Below the pieces are notes generated by a model that was not told the DNA's origin, searched no databases, and saw only the letters and a program-made list of their open reading frames with translations. Positions 30,357 through 36,381 of a stretch of 36,381 bases of DNA are shown in pieces (position 1 is the first letter of the stretch; every line of letters begins with the position of its first letter). Origin of the DNA: Hyphobacterium sp. (GTDB taxonomy: Bacteria; Pseudomonadota; Alphaproteobacteria; Caulobacterales; Maricaulaceae); NCBI GenBank assembly GCA_021604625.1, contig BQJI01000005.1, forward strand, positions 1 to 36,381. Reading direction: 5' to 3'. Both the position numbers and the translations under genes were made by a program.

Positions 30357-31319
30357 ATGGAGATGGCCATGAACGGGACAGGCGAAACCACCAAAACAGC
30401 GAATGTTGTTTCGGATTGGAGCAATGAGGCGCAGTCCGGCTTTCGGAAGAAGGTTGTGGTTGGCCAACATGATTTGCATACACGCGACGCATTTAGCGAC
30501 GAAGCTCTGGCGGCTCTGATCGAGCGCCATCCGCGAGACTTGACCGATTTCTGCACGATGGGAGATCTGGACGAGGGCGCGGATAGCTGGCGGGCAGGCG
30601 ATCCGGGTGATTTATCCGGAATGGAGATGCTGGATGCTGTGCGCGCCGGCAAGCTCTGGATCAATCTGCGTGAAGCGATGACGGAAGATGCGGTCTATCG
30701 CCCCCTGTTTGATCAGATGATGGCCGACATGAAGCGGCTCAACCCGGGCTACAAGGCGATGAATGCCGAAAGTGGCATTCTGATCTCCTCGCCCACGGCT
30801 CAGGTTTTCATTCACTCGGATGTATCCGAAACAATTCTGTGGCATGTGCGCGGCAAGAAACGCATTCGTGTCTACCCCGCGGAAGCGCCGTTTGTGACGG
30901 ACGAGCGGATGGAAGCGATACTTCATCTTGAACAAACCGAAGATCTGCCGTTCGAGCCTGAATGGGATGATGAGTGCGAAGCTGTCGATCTTGTGCCGGG
31001 CATGTTCACATCCTGGCCGCTGCATGGGCCGCACCGGGTCCAGAATCTGTCAGGCATGAATGTGTCGGTCACAATGGAAATTGTGACTCCGGAATCGATG
31101 CTTAAAAACGGCGTTCTGCATGCCAATGGCGTTCTGCGTCGCCGGTTCGGTGTGACTCCAAAATCCTCTACTGCGGAAGGTGCCGGTGCATATCTGAAAC
31201 TGGCATTCTCCAAGATGGCCAAAAAAATGTGGCGGAATACAAAGCCGATGCCAAAAAGCGAAAAGACATTCGACATCGACACAGCGTCAGAAAGCGGCTT
31301 TCGCGACAAGGCCGCCTGA
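30357..31319 (+). CDS. Cupin/JmjC-like putative Fe(II)/2-oxoglutarate oxygenase
   Basis: This 320-residue protein has a central double-stranded beta-helix. A metal-binding facial triad can be proposed: His153 and Asp155 in FIHSDVSE (HxD) and His223 or His226 in PLHGPHRV. KKRIRVYPAE after the first strand gives the basic residues expected for 2-oxoglutarate binding. Cupin_8/JmjC proteins hydroxylate amino acids or ribosomal proteins, among other activities; the substrate here is unknown. The ATG at 30357 follows gggggaa; the tracked start at 30300 lies inside the repeat. The C-terminal basic stretch (KLAFSKMAKKMWRNTK) may contact membranes or nucleic acid. Confidence 0.75.
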   Translation: MEMAMNGTGETTKTANVVSDWSNEAQSGFRKKVVVGQHDLHTRDAFSDEALAALIERHPRDLTDFCTMGDLDEGADSWRAGDPGDLSGMEMLDAVRAGKLWINLREAMTEDAVYRPLFDQMMADMKRLNPGYKAMNAESGILISSPTAQVFIHSDVSETILWHVRGKKRIRVYPAEAPFVTDERMEAILHLEQTEDLPFEPEWDDECEAVDLVPGMFTSWPLHGPHRVQNLSGMNVSVTMEIVTPESMLKNGVLHANGVLRRRFGVTPKSSTAEGAGAYLKLAFSKMAKKMWRNTKPMPKSEKTFDIDTASESGFRDKAA

Positions 31320-31392
31320 GGCGCTGGATTCCTGACCTGATTCCCGTTATCCCTGCTTTCGGCGGGGCGTTTGACGGGCAAAGGGATTTTGC

Positions 31393-32124
31393 ATGAAAGC
31401 TATTGCTGCCATCGCGGCTGCGCTGATGTGTTCAGCCGCCGCTTTTTCCGATTCATCGATTTATCCGCAACCGGTATCTGATGCGCTTGCGATGACGCAT
31501 GACGCTTCCGACGAGGCTGTTTGGCGATTTACCATGCGCGTTTCCATGAACGATAACAGTATGGACGTCGGCTATGACGGAGCGCAGGACGATGGCGCAC
31601 AATGGACGTTGTTGTCGCCCGCCAGCCCTGAAACCCTGACTGAAGACCTGTCCGACATGTGGATGGATATGATTACTCCGGATGACACCGAAAACGCGGA
31701 AGATGGTGAAGGTGTCGGATTGTCGGTTGGTAGCGATGGCGGGCTGTTTTTTACCGCTGAGACGGCGTCGATGATCGCTGGAAATGTACAGCGTGTGTCT
31801 GGCGGTCAGTATTCGTTCGATCCGGATATTGATCCTGAATCCGATGAAAACGATTCCATGGCGGAGCATCTCGATGGAGAATTGGCGCTGGCGTCAGCCG
31901 GACATGTCGAACAAATCCGGATATTTGCGCCGGAGAGTTTCAAGCCAAACCCGGCGGCGCGAATCCATGAATTTGAATTGATCATGGACTTTCGGCAATT
32001 AGACGGAATGCCTGCACCGATCATGACATCGATGTCCACGGTGGTTGATGTAAGCGCATTGTTTCAGCGACAGCAACAATCCGTCCGATTCGAGTTTTCA
32101 GATGTGGAATACGTCGAGCCCTGA
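31393..32124 (+). CDS. Secreted acidic protein, function unknown
   Basis: The 243-residue precursor has a short signal peptide (MKAIAAIAAALMCSAAAFS) and an unusually acidic mature part with DDTENAEDGEG and FDPDIDPESDENDS. The C-terminal half alternates hydrophobic and polar residues in beta-strand fashion (HEFELIMDFRQLDG, SVRFEFSDVEYVEP). No family is recognised; cysteines are absent from the mature part. The Shine-Dalgarno caaaggga precedes the ATG. It is separated by 36 bp from the DUF1489 gene and may be cotranscribed with it. Confidence 0.75.
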   Translation: MKAIAAIAAALMCSAAAFSDSSIYPQPVSDALAMTHDASDEAVWRFTMRVSMNDNSMDVGYDGAQDDGAQWTLLSPASPETLTEDLSDMWMDMITPDDTENAEDGEGVGLSVGSDGGLFFTAETASMIAGNVQRVSGGQYSFDPDIDPESDENDSMAEHLDGELALASAGHVEQIRIFAPESFKPNPAARIHEFELIMDFRQLDGMPAPIMTSMSTVVDVSALFQRQQQSVRFEFSDVEYVEP

Positions 32125-32160
32125 CTTGGCCTTGCTGATGAAACACCCTAGCTCTGGGGC

Positions 32161-32598
32161 ATGACGGTTCATCTGATCAAATTATGTGTTGGTATCGACA
32201 CTGTTGAGGAATTGGAGGCGCACCGCCGACAGCGGTCTGCCGAACAGACCGCGCGAAATGAGCCTGTCCAATCGGTACATGTGACACGCATGTCCCCGAA
32301 GCGAGCCGTGGAGTTGCTGGACGGTGGAAGCCTTTACTGGGTGATCAAGCGGGTCATCCGGTGCCGCCAACAGATCATATCGCTTGATGAAGTGGTCGGT
32401 GAAGACGGCATTAAACGTTGCGCCATTGTCATGGACCCCGAAATCATTCGAACGGCTCCGGCCGCGCGGCGACCGTTTCAGGGGTGGCGTTATCTGAAAA
32501 TTGAAGATGCGCCTATGGATATCACTGCCCCGGCGGGTGGCGGCGAAAACCTGCCGCCGGAATTACGGAGCAAGCTGATCGAAATCGGCGCCTGGTAA
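32161..32598 (+). CDS. DUF1489 family protein
   Basis: This 145-residue cytoplasmic protein matches the DUF1489 pattern restricted largely to Alphaproteobacteria: MTVHLIKLCVGIDTVEEL at the start, GGSLYWVIKRVIRCRQQI in the middle, and RRPFQGWRYLKIEDAP with a C-terminal LPPELRSKLIEIG. No function is established. Its 3' end overlaps the panC 3' end by 36 bp in convergent orientation, so both coding regions are under shared constraint there. Confidence 0.9.
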   Translation: MTVHLIKLCVGIDTVEELEAHRRQRSAEQTARNEPVQSVHVTRMSPKRAVELLDGGSLYWVIKRVIRCRQQIISLDEVVGEDGIKRCAIVMDPEIIRTAPAARRPFQGWRYLKIEDAPMDITAPAGGGENLPPELRSKLIEIGAW

Positions 32599-33462
32599 AC
32601 TTACGGCAACATTGTCGATCAGTCGGGTGTCGCCAAGCCAGACCGCCGCCAATACCCGCGTTGGCTGCCTCGCTGGTCCCCCGGGCAAATGGGCGAGCGT
32701 ATTTGCGCAACGCGCTTCTATGTAGTCGACCCGATCAAATGCATTTGCTGCCTTGGCTAGCGCTTTTCCCTGTGCGGTTTCCCAATCAAATCCACGCGAC
32801 AGATCGGTCGCGAAGCCGGTCAGGATGTGGTTGAGGCTGGCCGCTATTCCACGGTCTGACTCAGACAAGTAGGCGTTTCGCGATGACAGAGCGAGACCAT
32901 CTGCTCCACGAAGCGTTTCACCGGCAACGATCTGGATCGGGAGGTCGAGGTCGGTTACCATTTGCCGGATTACCAGAAGCTGCTGGTAGTCCTTCTCTCC
33001 GAACAGGGCGATGTCCGGTTGAACCCGATTGAAGAATTTGGCGACGACAATCGCCACGCCGCCAAAAAAATGTGGTCGGAAATCAGACTCCAAACCTGAC
33101 GCTGGTCCTTCAAGGATCAAACGCGCTGAGAAACCTTGCGGATACATGTCCGAGGCGCGCGGCGCGTACAAGAGATCGCAATTTGCTTCGGCGAGATATT
33201 GCGCGTCCGTGCTCAGCGTGCGCGGGTAAGCATCGAAATCTTCACCGGGTGCGAACTGGGCCGGATTTACGAAAATGCTGACGACGACCCGGTCGGCAAC
33301 TTTCTGAGCTTTTGAGATGAGTGATAGATGTCCCTGGTGGAGCGCACCCATCGTTGGAACAAAGGCGATTTTTAGCCCCTGGCTTCGCCAGTCAGCGACG
33401 GTTTCCCGTAGTCTGAGCGTGTCGGCCGTGGCCGGCAGGGGCAGGGACAATAATTCACTCAT
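32563..33462 (-). CDS. panC: Pantothenate synthetase
   Basis: This 299-residue enzyme condenses pantoate with beta-alanine using ATP, the last step of pantothenate (CoA precursor) synthesis. Motifs are PTMGALHQGHLSLI (the HxGH adenylate site), VSIFVNPAQFAPGEDF, LFGEKDYQQLLVIRQM, and LALSSRNAYL in the KMSKS-like loop. The ATG at 33462 (MSELLSLPLP) is taken because the upstream tracked region reads through the divergent lipoprotein leader. The last 12 residues after RLIDNVAV extend into the DUF1489 overlap. PanB is not adjacent in this window. Confidence 0.96.
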   Translation of the reverse strand: MSELLSLPLPATADTLRLRETVADWRSQGLKIAFVPTMGALHQGHLSLISKAQKVADRVVVSIFVNPAQFAPGEDFDAYPRTLSTDAQYLAEANCDLLYAPRASDMYPQGFSARLILEGPASGLESDFRPHFFGGVAIVVAKFFNRVQPDIALFGEKDYQQLLVIRQMVTDLDLPIQIVAGETLRGADGLALSSRNAYLSESDRGIAASLNHILTGFATDLSRGFDWETAQGKALAKAANAFDRVDYIEARCANTLAHLPGGPARQPTRVLAAVWLGDTRLIDNVAVSLPGADFDQLAP

Positions 33463-33525
33463 ATGCGGCGGATAATGCGACTTGGCTCTGGACGCAAGCC
33501 ATGCGACTCGCGCTACACACGAAAC

Positions 33526-34080
33526 ATGATCCGTTCTGGCCTCCTTATTCTCCTGGGACTTTCGCTGACCGCATGTGCGAGTATCGGTCGCGATCCGGCA
33601 TTGCGGGCTCCGACACCTGTCGCATCGTCGACTGCGGCGCAAATGGCGGCGCGACTGGCGACCGATCTGGATAATCGATCCAGACAGTCACCGGCCTCGC
33701 TTGAAGCTGTTGAAGATGAAATGCGAAGATTGGCGCTGCGATTGGCTGCACCTGTGGAGCCTTTGCCTGATCCTGACCCTGTCGCGCCTGACCCTGTGGG
33801 CGGTACCAGCCTGTTTCACGCCATTCACCTCGCGTCATACCGGGTTGAAGGCAATGCGATAGCGGGCTGGGAATCCTTGCAGTTGTTATTCCCCGACCTC
33901 CTGGCATCACGCCATGCGCGGCTGGAAGCGGTTGAACTGGGTTCGCGGGGAGAATTCCTGCGTTTGAAAGCCGGACCCTTCGATACGCGAGCCGATGCTC
34001 GCACTGCCTGTGTAACAATCGAAGCGGCGGGTGGATGGTGTGCCGTGACAGATTTTACCGGTCGCGACCTGCCGCGTTAA
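33526..34080 (+). CDS. SPOR-domain lipoprotein
   Basis: A signal sequence ending in the lipobox LTAC (Cys near residue 16) precedes a helical, Arg-rich linker (LATDLDNRSRQ; VEDEMRRLALRL) and a C-terminal SPOR-like domain of about 80 residues (FHAIHLASYRVEGNAIAGWESL through LKAGPFDTRADARTACVTIEAAGGWC). SPOR domains bind denuded glycan strands and gather at the division site. The start at 33526 is chosen for the signal peptide; its ribosome binding site is weak, and the tracked 33463 start is unlikely. It is divergent from panC and lies 88 bp upstream of mipZ. Confidence 0.8.
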   Translation: MIRSGLLILLGLSLTACASIGRDPALRAPTPVASSTAAQMAARLATDLDNRSRQSPASLEAVEDEMRRLALRLAAPVEPLPDPDPVAPDPVGGTSLFHAIHLASYRVEGNAIAGWESLQLLFPDLLASRHARLEAVELGSRGEFLRLKAGPFDTRADARTACVTIEAAGGWCAVTDFTGRDLPR

Positions 34081-34105
34081 TATTCATCACAATTCGCCTC
34101 GCGCG

Positions 34106-34135
34106 TTGGCGGTGGCATCGGACTTGCTCTATAAG
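34106..34135 (+). promoter_or_regulatory. Candidate mipZ promoter
   Basis: TTGGCG and TATAAG are separated by 18 nt, with the -10 ending 33 nt before the mipZ ATG. I looked for CcrM sites (GANTC) in the 88-bp gap and found none. Confidence 0.45.
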
Positions 34136-34168
34136 GCCTATGCAATTTGACCCTTATTCGGTGTTCCA

Positions 34169-35050
34169 ATGAATTTCTCGATGCGCGCGGATACGCTCGA
34201 CCGGTTTCGCAATATTGGCAAAACAAATGGTGCCCATCTCATCGTGGTCGGCAACGAGAAGGGCGGGGCCGGGAAATCAACGGTTGCGATGCACCTGTCC
34301 ATCGCGCTCATGCGCATGGACAAAAGCGTCGGTGTGATCGATCTCGATCTGCGACAGCGCACCTTTGGTCGCTATTTGCAGAACCGCCGCGATTGGGCAG
34401 AGCGTTACGGTGTCGAACTGCCGATCCCAACAGAGGGGCGTGTATCTGCCAGTGAATTGCGAAATCTGGATGAATCTGAAGTCGAAGAGAATGCCCGGTT
34501 TCAGGCAGTTCTCAGCGAGTTGAAAACCAGGCACGATTTCATCATCGTTGATGCTCCCGGATCAGACACCCACTATTCGCGCCTTGCGCACGCTGTTGCC
34601 GACACCATCATCACACCCGTAAATGACAGCTTTATAGATTTTGACTTGTTGGCGGAAATCGATGCGGAAACCTTTGAGGTCGGCAAACCCAGCGTTTACT
34701 CGGAAATGGTCTGGGACTGCCGTAAAAAACGAGCAGGCCGCGATCGTAAATCCATCGACTGGGTCGTAATGCGCAATCGTATGTCTCAGCTTGATGCCCG
34801 CAATAAACGGCGGGTTGGCGACGGGTTGCAAAAACTATCAGAGCGAATTGGTTTCCGATTGGCGCCGGGATTTGCCGAGCGGGTCATTTACCGCGAACTT
34901 TTCCCTCTTGGCCTTACCTTGCTCGATTTGACAGAAGACGGCTCCAGCGTTGCCTTTTCAATGAGCCATGTGGCCGCTCGCCAGGAATTGCGCGATTTGC
35001 TGGGCATGCTTAAATTGCCTCAGCTGGCGGACACAAAGATTTCCTTCTGA
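34169..35050 (+). CDS. mipZ: MipZ, division-plane positioning ATPase
   Basis: This 293-residue ParA-family ATPase matches Caulobacter MipZ, which forms a gradient from polar ParB and inhibits FtsZ polymerisation so that division occurs near midcell. The deviant Walker A (GNEKGGAGKST), IDLDLRQRTFGRYLQNRR, DAPGSD switch, and MNDSF-equivalent PVNDSFIDFDLL are strongly MipZ-like, as is the tail VIYRELFPLGLTLLDL. The N-terminus is about 20 residues longer than C. crescentus MipZ; the ATG at 34169 or 34181 could be used. Its TGA overlaps the downstream J-domain ATG (TGATG). Confidence 0.95.
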   Translation: MNFSMRADTLDRFRNIGKTNGAHLIVVGNEKGGAGKSTVAMHLSIALMRMDKSVGVIDLDLRQRTFGRYLQNRRDWAERYGVELPIPTEGRVSASELRNLDESEVEENARFQAVLSELKTRHDFIIVDAPGSDTHYSRLAHAVADTIITPVNDSFIDFDLLAEIDAETFEVGKPSVYSEMVWDCRKKRAGRDRKSIDWVVMRNRMSQLDARNKRRVGDGLQKLSERIGFRLAPGFAERVIYRELFPLGLTLLDLTEDGSSVAFSMSHVAARQELRDLLGMLKLPQLADTKISF

Positions 35051-35496
35051 TGCCTTTTCTCCTGCTGGGCTTTGCCGCCCTTGTCATTCTTGTGTTGGTG
35101 TCGCGGGCATTTGCACGCATGAAAACCGTCGAAGCTGCGCGATGGTCGAGAATTACGCTCGGACTGGCGGCAGCAATGTTCGGTGGATTGCTGACATTGC
35201 GTGGTCTCGCGATGATCGGTGCCCCACTGGCCACTTTCGGCGTGGGCCTGATGGCGGTCGGGGCCGGATTTCGTCCCAAACCCGGCAGCAAGCAAAAATC
35301 GACCACAGGCGGCGTTGCGACACGCATGACCCGCGACGAGGCGCTTGACGTGCTGGGACTGGATGCCGATCCAACCGAAGAAGATATCCGAGCTGCATAC
35401 CGGACATTGATGAAGCGGGTTCACCCGGATGCGGGTGGGACGGATGGATTGTCGCGACGCATAACGGATGCCCGCGATCTGCTCTTAAAGAACTAG
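35050..35496 (+). CDS. Membrane-anchored J-domain protein
   Basis: This 148-residue protein has an N-terminal membrane helix (FLLLGFAALVILVLVSRAF), a hydrophobic pair around residues 36-73, and a C-terminal J domain (about 93-147) with HPD at 125-127 in LMKRVHPDAGGTDGL. The arrangement resembles mitochondrial Pam18/TIM14 and bacterial DjlA-like short co-chaperones, which stimulate DnaK/Hsp70 at membranes. Its ATG overlaps the mipZ stop, so it is very likely translated from the same transcript. The 3' end overlaps the carboxypeptidase stop in convergent orientation. The Hsp70 partner is not in the window. Confidence 0.85.
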   Translation: MPFLLLGFAALVILVLVSRAFARMKTVEAARWSRITLGLAAAMFGGLLTLRGLAMIGAPLATFGVGLMAVGAGFRPKPGSKQKSTTGGVATRMTRDEALDVLGLDADPTEEDIRAAYRTLMKRVHPDAGGTDGLSRRITDARDLLLKN

Positions 35497-36381
35497 CTGC
35501 CTGGCGCGACGGCGAAACAGGGTTCGTCCCGCGTTGCAAGTCGTGCACAGATGGATCGTGCAGAGCTGGCACTCATATTTATAAAGCGGGCGCGAAAGAG
35601 GGTTCGCCCGTTTGATTCAAACTGCGGCGTGTGCATGTCGGCCGCGACGATTTCCTCGGAAATTTCTCTGATGGTTTCAAGCCGCGCCCGCGCCGCTGCC
35701 TCATCCGCATATGCGCCGACCTGCACCGACCAGCCGGATGGCACGCCCGGTAGCTCCGGTGTACGTTGGACGGACGATGGAGGCGGGCCCAGATCTTCCG
35801 ACATTTCAATTCTAAGCGCGGGCAGGGTCTCCCCGTCGCCCTGAGCAACAGGCAGGGCCAGATCCAGAGCCGCGATCTGCGTAGCGATAATGTCCTGCTC
35901 GCGGATCGGGTTCAAACGCGGTGTCAGATCGCGTGCGGCCACGATCAGCGCCTGGCGATTATCCAGCGATCTATAGGCCGCATTGATCAATTGCTCGGCG
36001 TGGGCATCGCGATACGCTGCCGTCGGGCCGCCCATGACCACCGCGACAAGACGCCGACCGTCCCGATTGGCGGTCGTGGCAATATTAAAACCTGATGCGC
36101 GGATATAGCCGGTTTTCATTCCGTCGACGCCTTCAACGCGACCGATCAGATTGTTGTGAGACCGATAGGTCCGACCGCCATAGGAGAAACTGCGTTCGGA
36201 GAAGTAGTGCATGTATTGCGGAAAATCCCGTCGCAGAGCGAGTGTTAGTCGCGCCATATCCCGGGCTGTTGTGACTTGCCTTGAATTTGGCAGTCCGGAG
36301 GCATTCCGGAATGTTGTGTTCGACAGTCCAAGCTCTCTGGCACGGGCGGTCATTTCGACGGCAAAAGCGCGCTCGGTCCTG
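35493..36381 (-). CDS. D-alanyl-D-alanine carboxypeptidase with SPOR domain (5' partial)
   Basis: The frame is open through the right edge (RTERAFAVEMTARARELGLSNTTF), so the start and the SxxK/SxN motifs lie outside the window. Peptidase S11 features visible are FRNASGLPNSRQVTTARDMARL and the KTG box in GMKTGYIRASGFN, followed by the DAC beta domain and, after about residue 200 of the visible part, a SPOR domain (GWSVQVGAYADEAAARARLETI). The enzyme trims stem pentapeptides in the periplasm; the SPOR domain would place it at the septum. Pairing with a SPOR lipoprotein and mipZ close by fits a division/envelope neighbourhood. Confidence 0.92.
   Translation of the reverse strand, partial: RTERAFAVEMTARARELGLSNTTFRNASGLPNSRQVTTARDMARLTLALRRDFPQYMHYFSERSFSYGGRTYRSHNNLIGRVEGVDGMKTGYIRASGFNIATTANRDGRRLVAVVMGGPTAAYRDAHAEQLINAAYRSLDNRQALIVAARDLTPRLNPIREQDIIATQIAALDLALPVAQGDGETLPALRIEMSEDLGPPPSSVQRTPELPGVPSGWSVQVGAYADEAAARARLETIREISEEIVAADMHTPQFESNGRTLFRARFINMSASSARSICARLATRDEPCFAVAPGS

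Noticed and set aside
34081-34168. CcrM methylation control of mipZ
   Set aside because: No GANTC site found in the 88-bp upstream region.
1-36381. CRISPR array, IS element or integrated element
   Set aside because: No regularly spaced direct repeats, transposase or integrase frames, or target duplications were found.

Overview
This window is chromosomal DNA from an alphaproteobacterium, most likely of the Caulobacterales/Maricaulales type (Hyphomonadaceae- or Maricaulaceae-like). The best marker is a clear MipZ ATPase. An ATP12-type assembly chaperone, DUF1489, DUF817 and alphaproteobacterial-style palindromic intergenic repeats agree with this. GC content is moderate to high by eye. Genus cannot be fixed from sequence reading alone. 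I see no phage, transposase, integrase, plasmid or CRISPR signatures, and no gap over 300 bases lacks a gene.

Layout. 1-8.5 kb: end of an ATP12 gene, a palindromic repeat, propionyl-CoA carboxylase beta (pccB), a reverse-strand desaturase followed by yefM-yoeB, a beta-propeller protein, two membrane proteins (one a two-helix K+ channel-like protein), and propionyl-CoA carboxylase alpha (pccA) with a terminator. 8.5-11.5 kb: three tandem DUF805-type membrane proteins, lipB, an orphan FliN/SpoA-like protein and tRNA-Leu(GAG). 11.6-15.4 kb: MgtE Mg2+ transporter, a secreted Kelch protein, and a GH24-lysozyme-like membrane protein. 15.4-30.2 kb: a dispersed leucine/isovalerate degradation island (isovaleryl-CoA dehydrogenase, methylcrotonyl-CoA carboxylase beta, methylglutaconyl-CoA hydratase, carboxylase alpha) with VOC proteins, a flavodoxin-like protein, an NTE-type patatin, a dienoyl-CoA isomerase-like crotonase, a GFA protein, DUF5694 and DUF817 between them. 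30.2-36.4 kb: a second repeat family, a cupin/JmjC-like protein, DUF1489, panC, a SPOR lipoprotein, mipZ coupled to a membrane J-domain protein, and a partial D-Ala-D-Ala carboxypeptidase with a SPOR domain.

How the genes fit together. The two biotin carboxylases and the acyl-CoA dehydrogenase/hydratase set channel branched-chain and odd-chain acyl units to acetyl-CoA, acetoacetate and methylmalonyl-CoA. MipZ, two SPOR proteins and the carboxypeptidase belong to division and envelope growth.

Most interesting points: a DUF817 gene whose conserved N-terminus runs in frame up to the liuC amber stop with no ATG, GTG or TTG; a 44-nt hairpin that buries the Shine-Dalgarno of a DUF805 gene, and a second such hairpin at a lipoprotein gene; an orphan SpoA/FliN protein behind a perfect palindrome; a GH24-like domain with altered catalytic residues and no export signal on a C-terminal membrane hairpin; and a yefM-yoeB operator with E. 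coli-like spacing over a probable leaderless promoter. I did not find a clearly new multi-gene system. These are leads, not demonstrated novelties.
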